64,000 bases of DNA from Avena insularis (GCA_023614405.1 CM042690.1:526086293-526150292); one strand, 5' to 3'. Shown: positions 47,062-59,114, counted from the first letter of the stretch. A program made the numbers and translations. Notes: generated by a model not told the origin, from the letters alone.

Positions 47062-48707
47062 TCAATGAATTTTCGTCATGAACAAGACAATGTAGTGTTC
47101 CTTCATTTCCACCCTCATAGAAACTAGTGGTCCAGCTTCAAGTTAGTTCATGTTGCAGAAGAGGGTCCAACTATTGGAGAATAGTATCTTGTTTAAGTTG
47201 CGACGAACGATAGTGTACTCCCTAGTAATTGTGCCGGCCATGCTATAGCTATGAAACAGAGTTGTGCCATTCTTTGGGATGTTGTAACCAAGTGAAAAGC
47301 TTGATGGAATGATCTGAAATAAAGAATTAATCAAAACACATTAGTAAACACACAAGAAAAAATTTAAACCATGTCCTTAGGTAGAATAACTCACAAAGGT
47401 GTTGTTAGCTACATAAATTGCACCAAGACTTGTAACAAAGTATTGCATGTTAGAGAGATGGAAAAAATCATCATCATGAAGCCGGCATATCCTGCTTGCA
47501 TCCTTCATCGTCTCAAAAGTAATGACATACATGTATTGAACACTAACTAGATCCGTATCTGTGAAAACACCTCTAATGTAGGGATGCACATATAGCAGCC
47601 TAAATCCTGTAAGATTCAATTATCATTAAAAAGATTTCCAGGTAAGATGGCAGACAATACATACATTTGATGGAAAAACACACATACCATAAATATTCTG
47701 GATTTCGTTGATTTCATCTCCTTCCGCATCTTCATCATCTTCACCTCTTCCTCAGCTTCATCCTCTTCACCTCCTTCATCTTGTTCATCTTCTTAATCTT
47801 CTTAATCTTCTTCATCTTCTTCATGAGCAGTTTCTGTGATTAAATTAAAGGTTACAACATCATGGAGAGCAACATTGTGTGTCCTTAAGATAGATAACCA
47901 GAATGGTCCAACTATGGATGTAGCTTCTTCCCTTATCTCCAGGAAAAGCTCGAACCTACGCCATCGGGCTGCAGCTAATAACCACTTATCGAATAACTGG
48001 TTTAGTTTTTCTTTGAGGTGACAAGGAACAGTCTGAGAAAAAAACCAAATAAATATGATGATGTTGATCATATATATATATATATATATAATAGTAGGAA
48101 GATTTACAACTAACTAAGAAAGTAGTACTCTTAAAATCATTAGAAAACTACTAATCAAATATATATAACAATAGGAAAATTTGTTACTAACCAAATAAAT
48201 ATATGATGTTGATCATAAATTTAATAGTAGGAAGATACACTACAATCTATATAAAAATATAAATGCATGTAGTCATGTGTGACTTATCACATCAAAACAG
48301 AGATGCATATATGGCATAAATAGAAAACAGTTGATTGATGTTTCTAACTTCTCAAAAAAGATTCCACTACTTCTAAAATATTTAAATTGTCTTTGTAACA
48401 CACATGTTACAATAATTTTCCACAACTCCTAAAATCTCAAGAAAACTTTTCAAGATATGTCCATTGATGTTTCTAACTAATTAACTTGCTCGAACAAAAA
48501 AAACTCAGATTCCAACCAACCACCAGAACAATAATTTTAATTCACATGTAGCCATCCTATGGTGAAAAAATTCCTACCAATCTCAAATTCTAACTAATTA
48601 ACTTGCTGAAAGTTTGGCTGATTCATGACGATAGTGAAGGACTCTACAGTCCTGTTTGAACAACCATAGTTCTTCTTTGGCTGGCGGCAGACACGACATA
48701 TATCCAT
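47062..48707 (-). pseudogene. B3-domain (REM-like) transcription factor gene, four exons, degraded
   Basis: Minus-strand exons: 48707-48603 (MDICRVCRQ...), 48032-47688, 47606-47395, 47313-47062, all joined by GT...AG introns with fitting phases at the first and third junctions. Exons 1-2 give one B3-like domain: ESFTIVMNQPNFQQ, TVPCHLKEKL, WRRFELFLEI, FWLSILRTHNVALHDVVTF. An acidic Glu/Asp linker follows. Exons 3-4 give a second: FFHLSNMQYFV, IIPSSFSLGYNIPKNG, SNSWTLFCNMN, LEAGPLV. Plant B3 proteins bind DNA in the nucleus, and tandem domains are typical of the REM group. Lesions: two TAA codons and a net frameshift in the acidic linker, and an in-frame TAA at 47143-47145 inside domain 2. Splicing through the linker could be misjudged, so a living variant is possible. 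Confidence 0.6.
48070..48092. repeat. TA dinucleotide microsatellite
   Basis: An alternating AT run of about 22 bp inside intron 1 of the B3 gene. Confidence 0.9.
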
Positions 48708-49302
48708 CACTACTTTTTTTGTGGGGAGAAGTGAGACCAACCCACAAGCGCAGAATAATCGCACTTTCGCAGTCCCCCAGCCCGGCGGCGACAGCACCTT
48801 GTGCCGATGTACCTACAGTTCTTTAATTAAGAGTTGGATGAGCTGATCGCGCGCCACCAGTAGCAAGCTAACACGGTGCATGGTGAGAGTAGAGTAGTTG
48901 ACTAGCAGCCCATTATGGTCCGTCGCAGTCGGGGCCAGCGACGCTGAAAGGAGCGGCCTTGTGCTGTCGGTCGCACAATGGCAGGGAATCGGAGAAGGGG
49001 GAGCTGGGAGAAAGAAAGGCTTGGTTGTGCCCGGCCTAATTTGATCAGAGAATGCGACGTTCCGTCTGAATATGTGTATGTCTGAACTCTGCACAAGAAC
49101 GAACAATGCTCCTTTTTGTCTCAGATTAGGTGGTCTGCTTTAGACCAGAAAGGTTATGGTGTGAACTGTGAAGGCGTAATTCAAAGAAGATTAGATTTTG
49201 TACACAAACACTTATTACTACTGGACGTGCGAATACAATTATGCAAGTATGCATGCAGAGACCAATATGAAGCACGTATACCTCCAGCAATGCTACACGT
49301 AC
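48708..49302. other. Upstream region of the B3 gene, no supported gene
   Basis: Moderately GC-rich, single-copy in this window. The minus-strand ORFs at 48813-49106 and 48902-49096 overlap in two frames and show no domain. The 5' flank of the B3 ATG at 48707 would lie here. I see no clear TATA box. Confidence 0.5.
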
Positions 49303-49447
49303 GGACTCTTTCTTACGGAATCAAGTTTACGGGAAGGACGTGGTGATCAGGTGGGTTAGCTACAGTCCTGAAATCACGGGAACTAAATTTTTGCACCAAC
49401 AAACTGCTTACACATCATCCCGTAAAATTATTCCGTAAGAAAGGTTC
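49303..49447. mobile_element. Foldback/MITE-like element with ~38-bp terminal inverted repeats
   Basis: The left arm (49303-49342, core CTTTCTTACGGAAT then TTTACGGGA) is the inverted copy of the right arm (49410-49447, core TCCCGTAAA then ATTCCGTAAGAAAG). The 14-bp core is perfect. The ~70-bp loop is unrelated. Size and layout fit a MITE. No transposase is seen and no clear target duplication. Confidence 0.6.
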
Positions 49448-51710
49448 CATAACTCTAGCATTTTTGCGTATACCTCCCTCGACGTACCGTACGAGAGGCC
49501 GTCGTCCTGACCACGTATGTCGACCGTTGCACTGATGTTCCTCTGTCGGCTCCATTGCTGATGATCCTTCTTCTTCCGTACATGGTGACATCAGGTCCAG
49601 TGCGTAAGCTTCCCTCTCTCTCCCACGGTGGAGCTTTGACCAAAGCAGGCAGGCCTAGCTAGCTAGCTATGGGAAGCTGCAAATCAGCGGAGCCTGCCTG
49701 TTAGGTGCAGCAGCCGCGAATTATTGCGTTTCACGCCGATGATGCCAAATCCGTCTCTCGTCTCCGGTGCAAAATTGAAGCTCGTACACTAGAATTATTG
49801 GTGCCACCCCCCTTAGCATGTTAGATCGAGCGAGCGCGCAAGCTTGCTGAATCAGCAAGCAGCAGGCTGCGTCAGATGAGAAGCTGGTCCAGTCCAGAGA
49901 CGACGCCATGTCGCCATCCATCGCCTTTAGAGATCGATTGGGCTCATGCATCAGGCCTAGCCCTAGCGGCGCTGGCTAGTTATCAGAAGAAAAAGCAGCA
50001 GAAGGGTGCACTACTGGTGGAGCTAATAAGGTAGCTAGTTAGCTAGTGCGGACATGGACCGGTAATGGATGCATCGTGCATGCAAGCGATGCCTGCCTGC
50101 CTGCCTTAGGGCAGAAGAAATTGACAGTGCATGTAGCGCGTAAAGGCAGCCAGGCTAGGCGTGGGCAGTGCCCTGCTACGTCCCAAGGCTGCTGAATATG
50201 AGAGAGTAGGAGAAGAGAGTTGTGGATCATTGCTGCATCTTGGCCTTGAGGAAAGAAAAGAGGAGCAACACGACCGAATTAAAATTGTTTATTGGTTCCA
50301 GTCTCGCTCTCACTCTCGCTGTGGGGGACCTTTTGCTTCTTTACGCGCGTGCATGCAACGCAGTCGCATACAAGCCCATGCTAGCTTGCTTTATTCGGTC
50401 TAGTATATTAGCTTGTGCATATGCTTCACATAATTGGAGGCGAAATGCATGGACTACTATGAGAGCTACTACCTGCGATGCATGCAGGGCAACCACATAT
50501 ATAAACACAGCACGATCGAGTTATTTGACCTGCAAGATCGATCTAGGGTTGAGAAAAAGCCAAGTCACTTTTGCAGGTTCTGGTGATGATCATCCATAAG
50601 TGCTAGAAGGATTGAACGATGATTGGTGTGCATCGGGGGTGCATTGTACTGTTTTTTTGCTTGTTTACTTAACGTCGGAAGAATCATATCGACCAGCACC
50701 GAGATTATCAATAAACTAATGCACATGCGTCGGTCGACCCGTCCGTACGTGTCACGCATCAGAGATGCATGCAAATTAAGCTACTAGGTAGAGGTGACCG
50801 ATCGCATTCACGTGCACGATGGTCATGGCGCCGATCATGGGTGCTAAAGCTACCTTAGCCAGCCGGCCGGAGTTCATGTGACCGGGAGCTAGCGCATTTT
50901 GGACGGTGGTCCCCCCGATCGGCAGGACGGGCAACTGGGCTGGTGTACGTGGCTGGGCGATCCGGCCGCGACAGTCCTAGTGCATGGCCACGGTGGAGTA
51001 AAGCGCGCTACCGTGAGATCGAGCTTGCCTCCATTCTATAGACCACAGTGACATAGGAGGGACCACACATTCGGGGGTACAGGAAAACCGATGACCAAAA
51101 ACCGAAATCAAAAAGATCGAGACCGAATCCGAAAAGGAGAGACCGAGAAGTCCAATCAGAAATTTGGGTAGCAAATTTTGAAGACAAATTTAGTTTGATT
51201 AATTCAGTCATTAGTCTCCAGCTAAAGAGTGTACCAAGTAACCGAACTTTATGTGAGAGGAGCCACTCCACTCCCCATGACCTAGCCGACTTAATGCGTT
51301 ATGATAATATAGCTTGGCAATGAATAATTATATAAGTCCGTTACAAGAAAAACCTAGACAAATCACAAATAACCTTTACTTGTCAGCAGATCTAGCAGTT
51401 AGGTTAAGTGGTAGTTCACGCCTCATCCCTTCCAAAATTTAGAAGACTCATGCTTGTAGACATATACTAGGTCGTTACTTGTTATTAGGCGATTAACAAG
51501 TAGAACATCTGTTATCATTAAAATAATTAGTGGATAGTTTGCTCTAACTTTCTATACTTTCAAACTGGTAACTATAGAAGTTGTAAAAATGACCACAAAT
51601 AATGGCGATGTATCTTTTACCACATTATTCGTTCATGACCGAACCCAAATTATCATGTACCCAAATTTGTCAGGTAGTAAAACTGGCAAGTATATTTTGG
51701 TCTTCATTTT
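49448..51710. other. 2.3 kb low-copy intergenic DNA, no supported gene
   Basis: GC-richer than its surroundings and without internal copies in the window. Rich in GCATGC/CATGCA and CTAG(CTAG) motifs (for example 49655-49668, 50075-50100, 50350-50360). A cluster of ACCGA motifs lies at about 51088-51165. ORFs of 60-125 codons on both strands overlap and show no recognisable domain. Confidence 0.5.
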
Positions 51711-52602
51711 TGAAGGGAAATATGCTCGGGAGACAATAATAAAATGATTATTATCTTGTCCCATGTTAACGTTTATTTCTCATGCTAGAATTGTATTAAC
51801 CAAAACCGTTAATACATGTGTGTCTAATAAAGAAACAAGAGTTCCTAGTAATGCCTCTTATCTAACTAGCTCGCTGGTTAACTGGTGATCAAGGTTTTCT
51901 GGTCATGAACATTGGATGTTGTTAATAACGGGGTCACGTCATTAGGAGAATGATGTGATGATCATACACCCAAAATAAGTATAGAAATACGATCAAGTCA
52001 TTAAGTTTACATTGTGGTATCATACACATTCGAAATAACCCTAATCCGCGGACCATGAGATCATGTCAATCACTAACACCGAAGTGCTTAGATGGCATCA
52101 AACATTACACCGTAATAGGGTGACTATAAGGTGTCGTTGGGTACTCTGAAAGCATTAGTTGAGGCTCGTGGATCAAGAGTAGGATTTGTTCATCCATATG
52201 ACAGAGAGATATATTGTGGGCCCTCTCGGTGATATCACATCAACACAAATTGCAAGCATTCACTAGGTCGCAAGGATGTCATAACGGAACGAGTATAGAG
52301 TACTTGTCAGTAACGAGATCGAACTAGGTATGGTTGACACCGATGAGCAGATTTCAGACAAGTAAATTATTGCAAGATAATAGGAATTGGTTACGACGTT
52401 AATGGTTCACATGATCACAAGATTTATCGTTGAATATGTGGGAGTCATTATGGATCTACAGGTCCCGTTGTTGATTATTGATCGGAGAGGTATATCCTTC
52501 GTGTATGCATTATTCATGAACCGTAGGGTGACACACTTAGGGCTCGCCGGCGTGTTTGAGTAGATAATGTATGTTGGATAAAATTTTAGCAAGAGTTAGA
52601 AA

Positions 52603-52998
52603 TGACATGGCGATCTGGCTCCCAGATCTAAATGCACCTATTATGAAAAAATGCATTTTATATGAATTTTGAAATACTGAAAAATTCCGAAATAAAATCC
52701 CGAGTGTGCATCCGAACATGCTATGTCCTCACACAAAGTTTTGTAGTGAGAAGACATTTTTTGAGGTCTGTAAAAAAAGACAAAAAAATGTCTTGTGAAA
52801 AACTATTTTGCAACACCAAAAATTGTCTTTTTTACACAATCCACGTAAAATATCTTTTTTTCGTGAAACTTGGTGTATGAACATAGAATATGAACATATA
52901 CACCCGGATATTTTTTCAATTTTTTTGACATTTTGAAATATGTCTTTTTGGCGGTGGGTGCATCTACACCTACGAGCCAAAGTGGATTTCCCGAGTCA
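52603..52998. mobile_element. MITE-like insertion in the Copia B LTR
   Basis: Absent from Copia A, where the flanks join directly (near 34885). The ends are inverted: TGGCTC..AGATCTAAATGCACC on the left (52616 on) and GGTGCATCTACACCTACGAGCCA on the right (to 52979). The interior is AT-rich with T- and A-runs. No coding capacity; the exact ends are uncertain by ~15 bp. Confidence 0.65.
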
Positions 52999-53190
52999 GA
53001 ACTGTTTTGAGGGCTATTTCGAGAAACACTGGAATTGTTTTGAGGATATCGAAATAGACCAAGGGTGTAGTTGTTAATGTTTGTCAATTAAAATAATTAA
53101 CAAATATTAAAATTCTGAAATAAAAATTGTTTTTATTTTTTAATGGGAATTTTGAGTGGAGAGTTTACAATTAAATGGGAGATGAGTGGG

Positions 53191-54259
53191 AGTGATAATC
53201 TGATCCTCACCTTGGGCCGGATAATCCGGCCCCCAGGAGACGAGCAAGGGCTGGCATGGCGCGACGCTCTGACTAGGGGTGGACTTTTCCCCGGACAATC
53301 CGAAGTGGGGCGGATTTTCTTCCCCCAACTGGATAATCCATCCCTCACCTTGGGCCGGATAATCTGGCCCCCAGGAGACAAGCAAAGGCTGGCTCGACGC
53401 GTCGCTCAGTCTGGGGGCGGATTATTCCTCGGATTGTCCAAGGCTGTGGCGGAGTTTTCCTTAGAATGGATAATCCGGCCCTCACTTAGGCCGGATAATC
53501 CGGCCCCAAAAAGCTCCAACGGCTCCATCTGGACAGGGGATATAAAAGCCACGTCTTTCCCTCCTATCAGACCTTTTGGTTCATTCAAAAAAGATCAGAC
53601 CAGTTGCAAAAGCTCTCTCTCTAGATCTCCCACTTTCAACCACCCGAAGGCTTCGATCTTTGGGGGAATTGAAGGAGGAGACATCATACATCGTCATCAC
53701 GAATCAAGCGCATCAACTCCTATCCATTCACTTGAAGAAATCCCCGATCTAGTATTCTCGTTAATATCTAGATCTTGTGTTTTGTTATTGATAACTATTG
53801 TTCTTGTGGCAGCTTGTTGTCATCACGGGAGCCTCCAATTTGGTTATGGAGTTGTGCCCCGCTAGTTGTGTAAAGGCACCGGTTCCTGCCTCGAAGGGTT
53901 CCTATAGTAGAAAGGTGGATTAGGCCTTTGGTGGCGGGATCCATTGGAGAACAGGGTGAGGCCTATTGTGGCGTGGTGGTCTTAGTACCGCCCACCCCTC
54001 CAACGCAGATGTACTTCCCGTAACAAGAAAGGAATTGCGGTAAAAACAAATCCTGTGTCTCCGTGTGCTTTATCACGGTTTCCTCGTTCCTCACTTTACT
54101 CGCCTTTACTCACTAGTAGTTAGGTTTGCATACAGGGAAATTCTACATAATAGTATATCTAGAGAATTTACCTTTTGTGTCAAGCCTAAAATTGAAAAAG
54201 CATTAAAAATTGAAGTAGCACCTATTCATCCTCTCTAGGTGCCCATACGATCCATTTCA
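53191..54259 (+). mobile_element. Solo LTR of a second Copia-like family, rich in CCGGATAATCCGG
   Basis: Interrupts the Copia B LTR between GATGAGTGGG and GTGGGTGCAACTCTCC; Copia A is continuous there. GTGGG occurs at both edges (53186-53190, 54260-54264), a candidate target duplication. The first 330 bp contain six or more GGATAATC(C/T)GG-type motifs in two ~120-bp tandem units. A TATA box follows at 53541. The 3' end CACCTATTCATCCTCTCTAGGTGCC...TTTCA is a familiar LTR end in grass Copia elements. The 240-codon ORF across it is incidental. Confidence 0.65.
53541..53548 (+). promoter_or_regulatory. Likely TATA box of the CCGGATAATCC-type LTR
   Basis: GGGGATATAAAAGCCACG lies just downstream of the palindromic motif block and upstream of CTCTCTCTAGATCTCCC pyrimidine-rich leader sequence. 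Confidence 0.5.
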
Positions 54260-54865
54260 GTGGGTGCAACTCTCCTCCACACACGCTAGTACAAGCTTCT
54301 CTCCCTCCCCTCACATTGGCTTTCGGATTATCGTGAGCCATGGCTAAGTAGTTTTCTTCGATGGATCTATTGCTTCTGCTGCCCTATTGAATCGAGGGTA
54401 CGAGAGTCGTCGGCAAGCCGTACGTGTGATAGAGTACGAAGGAGCTGCCGGTTTGCAGTGCTTGTCAACATGATCTTGAGATCTGCAAGTATTCGTTTAC
54501 ATCACCCACAAGATCCAATCTTGATAAGAACTCCCACTCTTCGAGGGTAAGTTTCCTACATGACCAACTACTCGTTACATGCATCGCCTATATTAGATCT
54601 TGGTACCCTTGGTGTTCATACCGTAGGGAAAATTTTCTTCTATGCTACAGACCCTTCAGTTGTATCAGAGTGGGATCTATATGTTTTGTACGAGTAGAAC
54701 ACATAAATGTATCTGAGCGTTGGTGATCATGTTATTGTTTTCTTTTGTGTATTTTAGATCTTAGTGGCATAGTGGGGTGAAGCATCCCGGACTAACCTTA
54801 CATGTCCTCGCACATGAGACCTGTTCCATGTTTGACATGCAACTAATTTTGCAGAAGTGGCTTGC

Positions 54866-56411
54866 TGATGGCTCAGGATACGTCGAGCTCGTTGGGAACC
54901 CCAAGAGGAAGGTATGATGATCACAACAACAAGTTTCCCTCAGTTATGAAACCATGGTTATCGAACTAGTAGGAGCAAGGAAACAACTCCAAGGTGTTGA
55001 TACCAACTTGGAATCCTGCACAACACAACCATAAAACTTTGCCCCAACTTACAGTGAGGTTGTCAATCTCACCGGTTTTGCTGAAAACAAAGGATTAAAC
55101 GTACAGTATGGAAGATAGTAATTGCTTGCAGAAAGTAAACAGTAAACGGTAAACAGTAGATGGTATATCAATGGTAAAATAATGGACCGGGGTCCTTAGT
55201 TCACTAGAGGTGATTCTCCTTAAGATAGATGACATGTTGGGTGAACAAATTACAACGGGGCAATTGACAGACACCGAGAAAGCATACATGCATATACTAA
55301 TCATCTTGACTCCTATAAGATTTGATTGGGCATTACAATATTATACATAGACCGTAATCTAACTGCATCTATGCCTAATAATCCACCTTCAGGTTATCAT
55401 CTGAACCCCCTCTAGTATTAAGTTGCAAGCAACAAATAATTGCATTAAGCAAAGTGTGTAAACTAAACAATACGATTGTTCTATGAACAAAGGATTGTTG
55501 TTTTCTTCCTAGTAGCAACAGCACATCTAGTACCTTAGAGATTTCTGTCACTTCCCCAGATTACTAGAGGCATGAACCCACTATCGAGCATAAATACTCC
55601 CTCTTGGAGTTGCAAGCATCTACTTGGCCAAGATAGTTACTAACAATGGAAAGCATGCAAGATCACAAATAACATAGACATGACAGAATCAATAATCAAT
55701 CTGAAATAGCATCTCAATATCCATCGGATCCCTGCAAACACAACATGTAAGATTACAAATAGATGATCTTGATCATGAACGGAGCTCACAAGATCTAAAC
55801 ATGGTAGCACAAAGGAGGAGAACCAACCATCTAGCTATTACATGGACCCATAGTCCAAGGATAAACTACTCACGCATCACACCGGAGGCAGGCATGGTGA
55901 CGAAGAAGGCCTCTAGGATGATCTCCTCCCAGGGGGTGCAGGAAGAGCTTGCATCCTCCCGCCTAGGGATGGAGATGGCGGCGGCTACAGACTCTTTCGT
56001 GGATTTCTGATCGGGTACTTAGGGTTTTTGTCCGGGAGACTTTTATAGGCGAAGGGGCAAGGTCGGTGGAGCGCCAGGGGGCCCACACCCCCTAGTGGCG
56101 CGCCCCCCAAGCCGCGCCGCCACCAGGTTTGGCCGCCTTGACGCGCCACTTCGTCTCCCCTCCGGACTCCGTGTTCCTTCTAGTAAAATATTGACTTTGG
56201 CTTTTGTTCGGTCCAATTCCAAGAATATTTCTTACTAGCTTTTCTGAAACCAAAAACAGCAGAAAACAGGCAACTAGCAATGTGGCATCTTGTTAATAGG
56301 TTAGTTCCTGAAAATGTATAAAAATACCTCAAAGTGTGAACAAAACATAAGAAAGTAGAAATAAAACAAGCATGGAACATCAAAAATTATAGATACGTTT
56401 ACGACGTATCA
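54866..56411 (-). repeat. 3' LTR of element D
   Basis: 1546 bp. On the minus strand it starts TGATACGTCGTAAACGTATC and ends ACGTATCCTGAGCCATCA. Related to the element B LTR throughout and to 60175-61132. Contains CCTATAAAAG (56052-56043) at the TATA position. Confidence 0.85.
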
Positions 56412-59114
56412 AGCATCCCCAAGTTTAACTCCTGCTCGTCCTCAAGTAGGTAAGTGATAAAAAGAATAATTTTTGAGGTGACATGCACCATCACAATCTT
56501 GATCAAGGTATTTGTAAAACATTGATAGCTGGGATCATATTACTCTAACATAGACATGAAAGATATTGTTCTAATAATAGGACATATCAACTATGTTGTA
56601 ACATGAAAAGGTACAAACAAAAGATTCATGAATAACAATGCTTTGAAAGACGTTTGTTTATTTCACATATAGAAAACATAATAAGAATGATATTTAGCTT
56701 GTCCCTCATGGTATAGCAAAACATAAATGCATAGGACACCTTCAAAGTTCATAAGGGTGACTAGATACAAATAATTTAAGAATAGGCAATATCAAAGTTA
56801 TGAATCAATCAACAAGTTTTGGGACAATGCACATTAAACTAAGAATGATCACTATGCTCCCTCAATTGGTGCATAAAGATAGAAGATGGAGACTCAACAT
56901 AACAGTAAAAAGGAAGGCCCTTCATAGAAGGGAAGCAGGGATTTCAAGTTTCATAAAGAGCTTCCAAGAAATTATGGTACTTATTAGCTTTCAGCTCTCA
57001 TTGCCCCTATCATAAGCATCTTTAGGTGATTAAGGTTAAAGTGACACAAATATGAGGATATGCTTGACAAGTTATAAATTGAAAATCTCATGCCCATTGC
57101 TTACGAGTACCGAACCTCATGCTACTCAACTTTAGGCACGAGTAAGTTCTTGTCATTGTAAGTACATGTGTATCATAGAGAACTGCCAACGGGGTACCCT
57201 TGCCCCATGATACAGGAGCTATCCCATATCAAAATGACCAGGCAACAGACAATGAGCATCTCAGCGATCTTTTTATTTGCTATTTTCATAGGTTTTTATT
57301 GAGGATGCTTCACAGAATGCTCACTATGGTTATGCTGCAAGTTTCCACCATGATTAGGCATGGCTTAGGCTAGCCGCCCAAGCGTTTCTCTAACACACAT
57401 ACAAACTCCATGAGCTTACAAGTTCCCCTTTTATTTCACACCATCGGGATCCATAAACAAAAGAACATGATATCAACTGAATAATAAGTGCAATGTTGAA
57501 AGCGTTCCCCATGGTACATGGTTCTGCTAATTTTCAACTTATAAAGAGCAAGCATATACGCAACATAGATGGACACAATGGTTCAAGTTTATTAAGTGCA
57601 AGAAAGTAAAGTGTTCCATCAAGTTTGTGAGAGCTTTAATCACTACTTTTCACATAACAAGTTTAATTCAGAAGGTAGATAAAAACATGAATATACTTGG
57701 AATAGCAATAATGCTAATAGGTAGGTATGGTGGACTCTTTGGAATAACTTGGTTTTATTGGGGTTGGATGCATGAGTGGAACTCATACTTGGTACATGTG
57801 GAGGCTAGCAAAAGACTGGGAGCGACATACTAAGAGAGCAATAATGGCCATAATCATGCAAAGCGACAAAACATTATTAATTAAAGCATAAAGTGATATT
57901 ACAAGTCGAAAAATAAATGATCATAGAGGCTAAGGTGACTGGTATAGTCTTAACATGGTGTAAGCATGCGCCAAGTCAACCCAAATAAAGCATCAAAGGA
58001 GAATACCACAATATTATGCTTTTGTATGCTAAAACAACGCATGATTCTTTCAAGGCACATTAAGCAATCTCAATTGTTTAGAACAAGTCATGCTATAGCA
58101 ATAATCACTAAGCATAAAGTCAAAGCAATATCAAACATGACATGATAAAGTCTAGGCGACAGTCAAAACAAGCTCCTTTTGTACCACTTATAAGCATGAA
58201 GCTTCCTACTCTTTTTCCAACACCAATCAACTTATTTGAAACAATGTATGAATGGGGGGTTCCAACCAATTTATTTAAGCAAACCAAACAAAAGAAAACT
58301 AAAAACAAAAACAAAGACGCTCCAAGAACAACACAATTGTGCATGAAACAATAAAAATGAAGTGTTTTGGAAGAAAACCTGAGATTTTTATTGATGAAGA
58401 AGGGGATGCCTTTGGCATCCCCAAGCTTTGACGCTTGTACTTATTGAATATTTCTTAGAGTGACACGGGTGGCATCCCCAAGGTTGAGCTTTTGTCCATA
58501 CTTCATCTTATCACATTACTCTTCCCCGCACTTTAAACTTTCCTTCATACAAAACTTCACACAATCTTCATTAGCAACATTAGTGTACTCAAGATAATAA
58601 GTCTTTAGGTTTAGTTTCAATACAAGTAAAACTTCCATTAAAACACAAGCTACTTTAGCACTTCCTTTAAAAAGTTCAAGTGATTAAAGAGAACTCCGTC
58701 AAATAATGGCAAATCTGTCAAAACAGACCAGCAGGTAAAAACCAATTTTTTCGAAAACCTTCTGTTGCTCAAATCGAAAAGTGATAAACTAACTAAAGTT
58801 AGATAACAACCTGGGGCATAAGCACAAAAAATTACAGCTCAATCTAACGTACAAGGAATTTTCACGATTTTTTACAGTGAAGCACAAAAATCTGTTTCGG
58901 GACAGCAACTTTCCCAAGTCTTACTTCTCTCTCATTAGAGGTTATTCTTGGCACAAAAACCACACAAAAATGATAAGGAGAGGTTATTACAGTGGTAATA
59001 ACTTCCATGACTCAACAAAAGAAAAACTTACTAAATAGAAATTTGGGTTATCTCCCAATAGTGCTTTTCTTTAACGCCTTTGAGCTAGGCATAGGAAGCA
59101 AGATTCAACTATTC
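56412..59114 (-). other. Non-coding 3' internal module of element D
   Basis: Minus-strand counterpart of 13086-15797 in element B, including the CTGTCCCGAAACAGATTT block (about 58895-58912) and the GGGTACCCCGTTGGC block (about 57188). The purine-rich TTAAACTTGGGGATGCT next to 56411 is the likely polypurine tract. No gene supported. Confidence 0.75.

Larger units (their letters stand above)
51711..54865 (+). mobile_element. Angela-like Copia B: 5' LTR plus start of internal region
   Basis: The LTR begins TGAAGGGAAATATGCTCGG (51711) and ends ACCCTTCA (54658). A primer site GTTGTATCAGAGTGGG and 190 bp of leader follow, matching Copia A from 43735. Within the LTR lie a MITE-like insertion (52603-52998) and a foreign solo LTR (53191-54259). 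The internal region is broken at 54866 by element D. Same orientation as Copia A. Confidence 0.8.

Noticed and set aside
48902..49106. Minus-strand ORFs upstream of the B3 gene
   Set aside because: Two frames open over the same DNA and no domain; could be 5' leader but is unsupported as a gene.
50222..50599. 125-codon ORF in the low-copy island
   Set aside because: Overlaps a second open frame (50161-50403), shows no domain, no conserved start and no codon pattern I can support.
51008..51271. 87-codon minus-strand ORF
   Set aside because: Hydrophobic, Leu/Phe-rich with no recognisable motif; an overlapping frame is open as well.
53143..53865. 240-codon ORF on the plus strand
   Set aside because: Starts in the Copia B LTR and crosses the boundary of the inserted solo LTR, so it is a chance reading of repeated CCGGATAATCCGG DNA.
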